DNA of 64,000 bases, from the NCBI GenBank assembly GCA_016748015.1, contig JAAOMT010000009.1:1589020-1653019 (forward strand). Direction: 5' to 3'. This document shows positions 58,266 through 64,000 of the stretch, piece after piece. Each line of letters opens with the position of its first letter. Positions within the stretch are counted from its first letter, which is position 1. The notes under the pieces are model-generated. The model ran no database searches, had not been told where the DNA came from, and saw only the letters and a list, made by a program, of their open reading frames with translations. The position numbers and the translations under genes are program-made. This DNA is from Geosiphon pyriformis. Taxonomy: Eukaryota > Glomeromycota > Glomeromycetes > Archaeosporales > Geosiphonaceae.

Positions 58266-59300
58266 TTTGAATTTATTAAATAAAATGGTAAAAAACTTTT
58301 TTTTTAAAAAACTATTTGACTTTTTTTTGGAAATTTTGGATGAAGAAAAAAAAAAAATTTTTTTTTTTATATAATTAAAATAATAAAAAACAAAAATTTT
58401 ATAAAAATCTTTTTTTTTGTATATTCAAAATTTTTCATAGAGAAAGTTTTTTGAAAAAAGTTTTTTTTTCTGTTTTTTTTATATTTTAATATTTAGTTTA
58501 ATTATTTTCAATTTTTTTTTTGACAATATTATTGCTAATAATATTAGCAGTTTTGATATAAAAAAAATTTGATACTAATTTAGCTATAACAAAGCTAATA
58601 GTTTAAAAAAATTGGTTATTAGTATAAGTAAAGACTTGAATATTAACAATATAATAGAAATAAATAATATAAACATAAAACAAAAATACTTGATTAAAAA
58701 AACCAGCTTTTTTATTAATAATAAAGATAATTTAAGTTTTAAAAACATTGACATAACATTTAAAAAACCCAAAAAAATGTTAATAAAATAAATTTTTGAA
58801 AAGTCTTTTGGCAAAATTAATTTTAATAATAATAATAATAAATAATAATAACAATAATAATAATGTTTTAGGTGGCTTTTTTTCTTTTTTTTTCTTTTTT
58901 TATTAAAGCTTTTAATTAATATTTTAATTTACAAATCTTTTAATTTGTATATAAATTTCTTGATAGTATTACAAAAAATTTTTACAGTTTTTAATACAAA
59001 AATTACAATACATATTATGAAAATTATTATTAAAATTATGTAAAAAAAACTTATATTATCATGTTTAATTAACAAAATTAGTTAATAAATAAAAAATAAA
59101 AGATTAATAATTAGCTTAATAATAACAAAAAAATATAACACAATTCAGTTGTTTCACTAAATTAAATACAAAAAAATCTTGCCAAATTAAAAAACATTAA
59201 TAAAAATTAAAAATTGATACATATAATCTAATCTAATAATAACAGATTTTATTATGATTTAAAATTTTTACAAGTTTTTATTTTTTATTTTTTTTATTAA
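58266..59300. other. AT-rich spacer with homopolymers and ATA microsatellite
   Basis: Contains long A and T runs at about 58340-58480 and an (ATA)n/(AATAAT)n microsatellite at 58823-58864. No gene recognised. The T-rich right end fits the 3' tail of LINE copy 3. Confidence 0.6.
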
Positions 59301-61390
59301 CAGTTTAATGAGTGCAGTCCAATTGCTATCTAGTATACAGAATCAAAACTATGAATCCCAACTAGATGCAATTCACGCATTTACTACATATGACTAATCA
59401 CTCAGACTAATCAAAGTAACACTACACACTTATAAGAACAGTAGCCAAATCATTCGAACCAGAAAAAAACAAATAAGGCTTATAAAAACCAAAACTGACC
59501 CCAAAAGAATTATCAGTACCAATCAACCTAACCGTACTGTCTAATAAACCCTGTGCTGAGCCACAAGATGTCACAGACAATACACCTAAGTTACTGACCA
59601 AATTATTTTTCTTCATATCAACTCTAAACTGGAATCTAAACCCCTACAACTCAGAACAATGCTGTATTTCTATGTCCTGTACAAAATCAATAAGAATTCG
59701 GACAGCCTCTTTGCAATTCTCAAATATCTGCACAGTTTCCTCAAACCATTCTATAAGTACAAAGCCTTTGCAAAGAAGAGCATATAAGCCAATATTATAC
59801 ACACATAAGAGAAGAGATTTTATGACCACTAAAGGCACTGGGAGATGAAAGCCAGCCAAAGACCTCCAAACTGCTACTCATTCGAACAAAATCTTATTAT
59901 GGGAGACAGCTTCCTTGCTACAAGTGAACACATGATCTGAGAATTTGACTTCACCACAATACAAGCACAAAATGCCAGGATATTTCTTGTTATAAAGCCT
60001 CTTCCTAACTGCAATGGGCAATCTGCTGTACACAGTTTTCATAAAGTAGGAACACAAACTAGCTAAAGCTCTACTTATCAATCCAGATAGCATGCCCAGA
60101 TCCAGATGCCAAATGGCCACAGTCCTAATCCAATCAATATTATGTACTAAAAAATCACACAGAATCTTAGAACTGGGACCAATTTTCTAATGTGCACAAT
60201 TTACAGATCTAAAAACATTACAGACAAAGTGTCAAATATTATCAGATATCAGCATGCTATTGGCCATCATAAAACATTTACATACATTAGTTGGCAGCAG
60301 CAAGGAGGAGTGGGCAGAAATGCCTGCTAACACATCTACACAATTGTTACTCACCATACTAGAGTGACCTTTGACCTTCAACCAAACCACAGAAATGTTC
60401 TTTTGACTAACCAAATTTGCAATGTGTCTCTTTTCCATTCAGCAGCAATTACAAAAATCAGGAACACCTATTTTCAATTCTGAAACACATGCATCTAAGG
60501 TGGCTTAACTGTTCAAACATACCTCTACTGAATAAGAAGAAGGAACACACTCTAGTGTTAAAGCAACAGCCTGTAATTCGGCCATTGTTAAAGATAAAAG
60601 ACCCATTACCTTAACCTCTATGCCCAATCTGATTTCAGGAAAGAATGTTGCAGCACCTCCAGCCACATCAATAGAACCAAGCTCTTTCAAAGATCCATCC
60701 ATAAAGACAGATATAGAACTTGACCAGACTTTTAGCAGTCTATTCTTAACATTAGAAAATTAACTTGAGATCAAAACATTGTTGACATCCACCATAAGAT
60801 CATTACTAAAAGATGCTGACAAAGGAATCACATTATATAAGAATCTTGAAACCAAGACAAAACAAGAAGGCACAGATCCCTTGGGATCTAGTCTTTTCCA
60901 ATGCCAGAATGTTTGCCAGTCCAAGATTCTACTATGTTTATCCAAAAGTCTGTTACAGAAAGTCACACTGAATCTCTTTAATGAAACAACCTGATTATAA
61001 TACAAAGAAGACCCTAAGACACCAAATACTGGAATCTGCCAGAATTAAGAAAAGCACTAGGCAAATTGTTCACCAACAAAATGTTATTGTTTAGAAAGAT
61101 ATGCATTATCCCCACCTGAAAATTGTTGAATGAGCTAACCTATAATCTCATCAGATACTGTAAAGGATTCAGAGAGGCCCAGCCCAGAACTTGCAAATCC
61201 AGAAACTGGTGTTCAAAAAGCTGACCAACAACTCCAGAAGTATTAGAAAAATTGATAACAGAAGTAGACTTTATCTTAGCTTAAATCTGCTCAAATGTCT
61301 TTAGATCATATAATGAGGGATAATACAGCACCTTATTTGGAAAATCTTAGAACAAACCAGTCTTTGACTTGAAATCCTTCCTGAGTTTTT
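59301..61390 (-). mobile_element. LINE copy 3 (5' truncated, best preserved 3' third)
   Basis: About 2.1 kb on the - strand with higher GC than copies 1 and 2, so probably younger. In transcription order: end of RT and following domain (61390-60760), RNase H (60702-60505), zinc-binding region (60120-59878, CLYCGEVKFSDHVFTC intact) and the C-terminal GTDNSFGVSFGFYKPY tail (59616-59422). The 5' end stops abruptly at about 61390 in AT-rich DNA, typical of truncated reverse transcription. Confidence 0.85.
60505..60702 (-). pseudogene. LINE copy 3 RNase H domain
   Basis: DGSLKELGSIDVAGGAATFF carries the first Asp, LTMAELQAVALTLE the Glu; the third strand VEVCLNS has Asn where Asp is expected (LDS in copy 1). 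The following EKRHIANLV and VWLKVKGHSSMVSNNCVD segments (60438-60232) complete the fold with KGHS. One key residue is lost by a G to A change. Confidence 0.78.
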
Positions 61391-64000
61391 ATTTGTGCAG
61401 TCTAATATTTTAAATCTGTAATTATTATTTAAAAATAGTTATTAAGAAATATAATTAATTAATTTATATTTAGTATTAATAATATATAATTATAATTTTA
61501 AATTTAGCTATTTAAATCTGATTATTTAAAATATTAACTCTTGAAAAAATAACATACTAAGTAAGTTTACAACTAAATTAATTAATTTAATATATATAAA
61601 TAATTAATGTACCTAAAACAATTTTAATATAATATATAGATTTTATATAATTTAACTATATATACAGTTTTTCTGTAAGCTAAAAAAAATATTAATTTTA
61701 TATTAAACCAATTTTTTTTTATAACTTTATATTAAGTAGTCAATTATTTTTTCTATATATATTTTTTTCTTTTTTTTAAGCTTTAAATATTTTTTATTAA
61801 TATTTAAAATATGTTATATATTTACTATTATTCTTTTAAATTTTTATTATTTTCTGTTTTTTAAACACATATTATTAATATTTTATATTATGTTTTATTT
61901 ACTAAATAAGCTATTAGTTTTATTATCTGATTTTGTTTTTATTATAATATTAATTAAATAATAAAAAGTATTATATTATTAAAAATATAGTCTTAATAAT
62001 AATATTTTTAATTAAATATTTTAGTTATATTTTTTTTATAAGTTTTTTTATGATTTTTTTATTTTTGCTTTTAAAACTACATTTTTAAACACTATATTTT
62101 TTTAATAATTTATTAAAAAAATTCTGGATTAAAAAGTTTTAATTTTTGGCTAATTGTGTTTTTTGTGTCTTAAATATAATTTTAATTATTTTTTCTTATA
62201 AAACTTATATTAAACTGGTTTTTGTTCAAAAATAAATAGTAATTACAACACTTTTTTTTACTTTAACAATTTGTTTATTACTTTTTTTATTCTTTTAAAA
62301 CTGAAATAATTTATATAATTATGTATATACTATAATTAATAACCATATATATGATTATATATATTACTAGAAAAAAGCATTATTATTGTTAAAAAAAATT
62401 TTAAATCTGTGTTTTTTTTTTAGTAATAATGTTTAATTTGTTATTAATTCTGAATAAAATATAAACATTTTCAATTATAATACTGTTTAGTTAACAATAA
62501 TTAACACAAAAGTGAATTTTTCTATTTTTTTTTTAATAAAAACTACTAATAAAGTTTATAAACTTATTAATAGTTAAATAAGCTTATTATTAAACATTTA
62601 TTGGATTTTTTTTAAAAATATTAGTAACTAATAAGTAAAACTTAATTAACTTGTTGTTATCTTAATTTAATATCTTTAATATATATTTAATGTTAAATTA
62701 AGTCAATTTTTCTTAAATTATTGTTGTTTTTTGTAAATATATTAACATATTTTATAATAAATTATTTAAGTTGTTTTTGTTATTATAGTTTTAATTGTTT
62801 TATGTTAATTTGAAATAATTTTTTAACAATAACATAATAGTTTTTAATAGTAAAGATTAAATTAAACTTTAAAAATAAATATCTGATTATTTTTGTAAAA
62901 TTAAAAACTTTCTATAATAATTCTTGCTAAAAAATATTATTATAAATAATTTCAATTTTAATTAATTAACATATAATAGAATAATTATTGAAGTTGTAAA
63001 AAATAACATTAAATTTTTTAATTTTTTGTAGTCAATAAATATTTGAAATTAATATTTTATGTTTTTTGCAAAATTTTTTGTTTAATTTAAATATTTGTTA
63101 AATAATAATAGATGTCAGATAAGTATATGTTTTTTAAATTTTTTCAAAACATAAAAAAGTAATTGTTTTTAATAATCTAAAAATCTGGTAAGATTTATTT
63201 TGTATATTAAAAATTATATTTACTTAAACTATAAATTATTTAATTAATTTAAATTCTTGAATTTTTTTTTACTTTTGCCAAGTTTGTCTTGATTTTAAAC
63301 TAATTGTAAATCCAAAATATTAATTAAAAATAAATAGATAGTTTAAGCAACTTTTTTAACATGTTTAATTTTGAATAGCTTTTTAATTTTTTTTAAAACA
63401 TTATTGTAATTTCTTTAATATATTTTGCATTAATGATTTTTTTGCCTATTAATAATAATTAAAAGCAATTTGTATTATTGTTTTTAATAAAATTTAAAAC
63501 CAATTTTTAAATTAATTTTTGTTACCAATTTTGGTTACAAAACCAAAGTATCTTTTTTTGAATATTGTAAATCATATTCAATATTAATTTTATAAGTTTT
63601 TTTATTTGATTTTTTGTCTATTGTTGTTAAAATATTTAAGTTATAAGACAAATTGGTTTTTAATAAATAAATTAGCATTGTTAAAACTTTTTTTTGTGGT
63701 TTTTATTTACTAAATTTAATTTCATTTTGGTTATTTTTAATTGGTAATAATATAATAAAAACATAACATTTAAAATATTATTAATTATTACAAAACATAA
63801 TATATTCTTTGTAAAGTTGAATATTTATCTGTTTTAATTATTAAATCTGAGTTTTTTTTAAGAAATAAACATAACTTAAAATTAAATAATATAATTCTAT
63901 TTTATTTTTATAATTAAATTTAACTAATTTTATTATATATTCAATATATTTAGCTTTTTTTATTTGTCAAATATTCTGAAATTTTTTGTTAATAAAAACT
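61391..64000. other. AT-rich spacer to window end
   Basis: 2.6 kb of extreme AT content with many short A and T runs. I see no ORF above chance, no RNA gene, no LTR or LINE motif and no clear tandem repeat. Confidence 0.6.

Noticed and set aside
61391-64000. Mitochondrial insertion because of extreme AT content
   Set aside because: No mitochondrial gene or tRNA can be read; the composition matches the other spacers.

Overview
The window looks like nuclear DNA of an AT-rich, transposon-rich filamentous fungus. Genes have many short introns (63-132 bp, one longer) with GT..AG ends. The closest fit I can name is an arbuscular mycorrhizal fungus (Glomeromycotina); this is inferred from gene style, the SFP1-type zinc-finger gene and the LINE family, not proven.

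Positions 1-10,000 are a compact host-gene block of moderate GC. It holds an SFP1-like double C2H2 zinc-finger regulator (3' part, + strand, six exons in the window), a complete 11-exon GPI16/PIG-T gene (GPI transamidase subunit, 616 aa), a complete 3-exon class I methyltransferase (287 aa) and, convergent with it on the - strand, a complete 4-exon ribose-5-phosphate isomerase (RKI1, 248 aa). I assembled the exons by splice signal and frame; every summed length divides by three.

From about 10.2 kb to the end the window is repeat compartment: a decayed pogo/Tigger-type transposase, a 57-bp minisatellite, very AT-rich spacers, and three LINE copies, all on the - strand (12.9-50.1 kb interrupted, 51.7-58.3 kb, 59.3-61.4 kb). 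The first LINE is split by a nest of three Ty3/Gypsy-type LTR elements. Element C (- strand) sits in the LINE, element A (+) in an LTR of C, and element B (+) in the 3' LTR of A. Cutting each insert out rebuilds the interrupted host sequence, and each insertion has a 4-bp target duplication. A B-related solo LTR (-) sits in the same LINE.

The Ty3/Gypsy elements have an unusual order shared by all three diverged copies: gag (no ATG; a conserved GTG start in good context) - zinc knuckle - aspartic protease - conserved cysteine-rich domain - trimeric-type dUTPase - RT - RNase H - integrase - a third ORF of unknown function that ends on the polypurine tract in B and C. This is the most interesting system in the window. 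All copies are decayed, mostly by C:G to T:A transitions that often hit catalytic residues, so none looks autonomous now.
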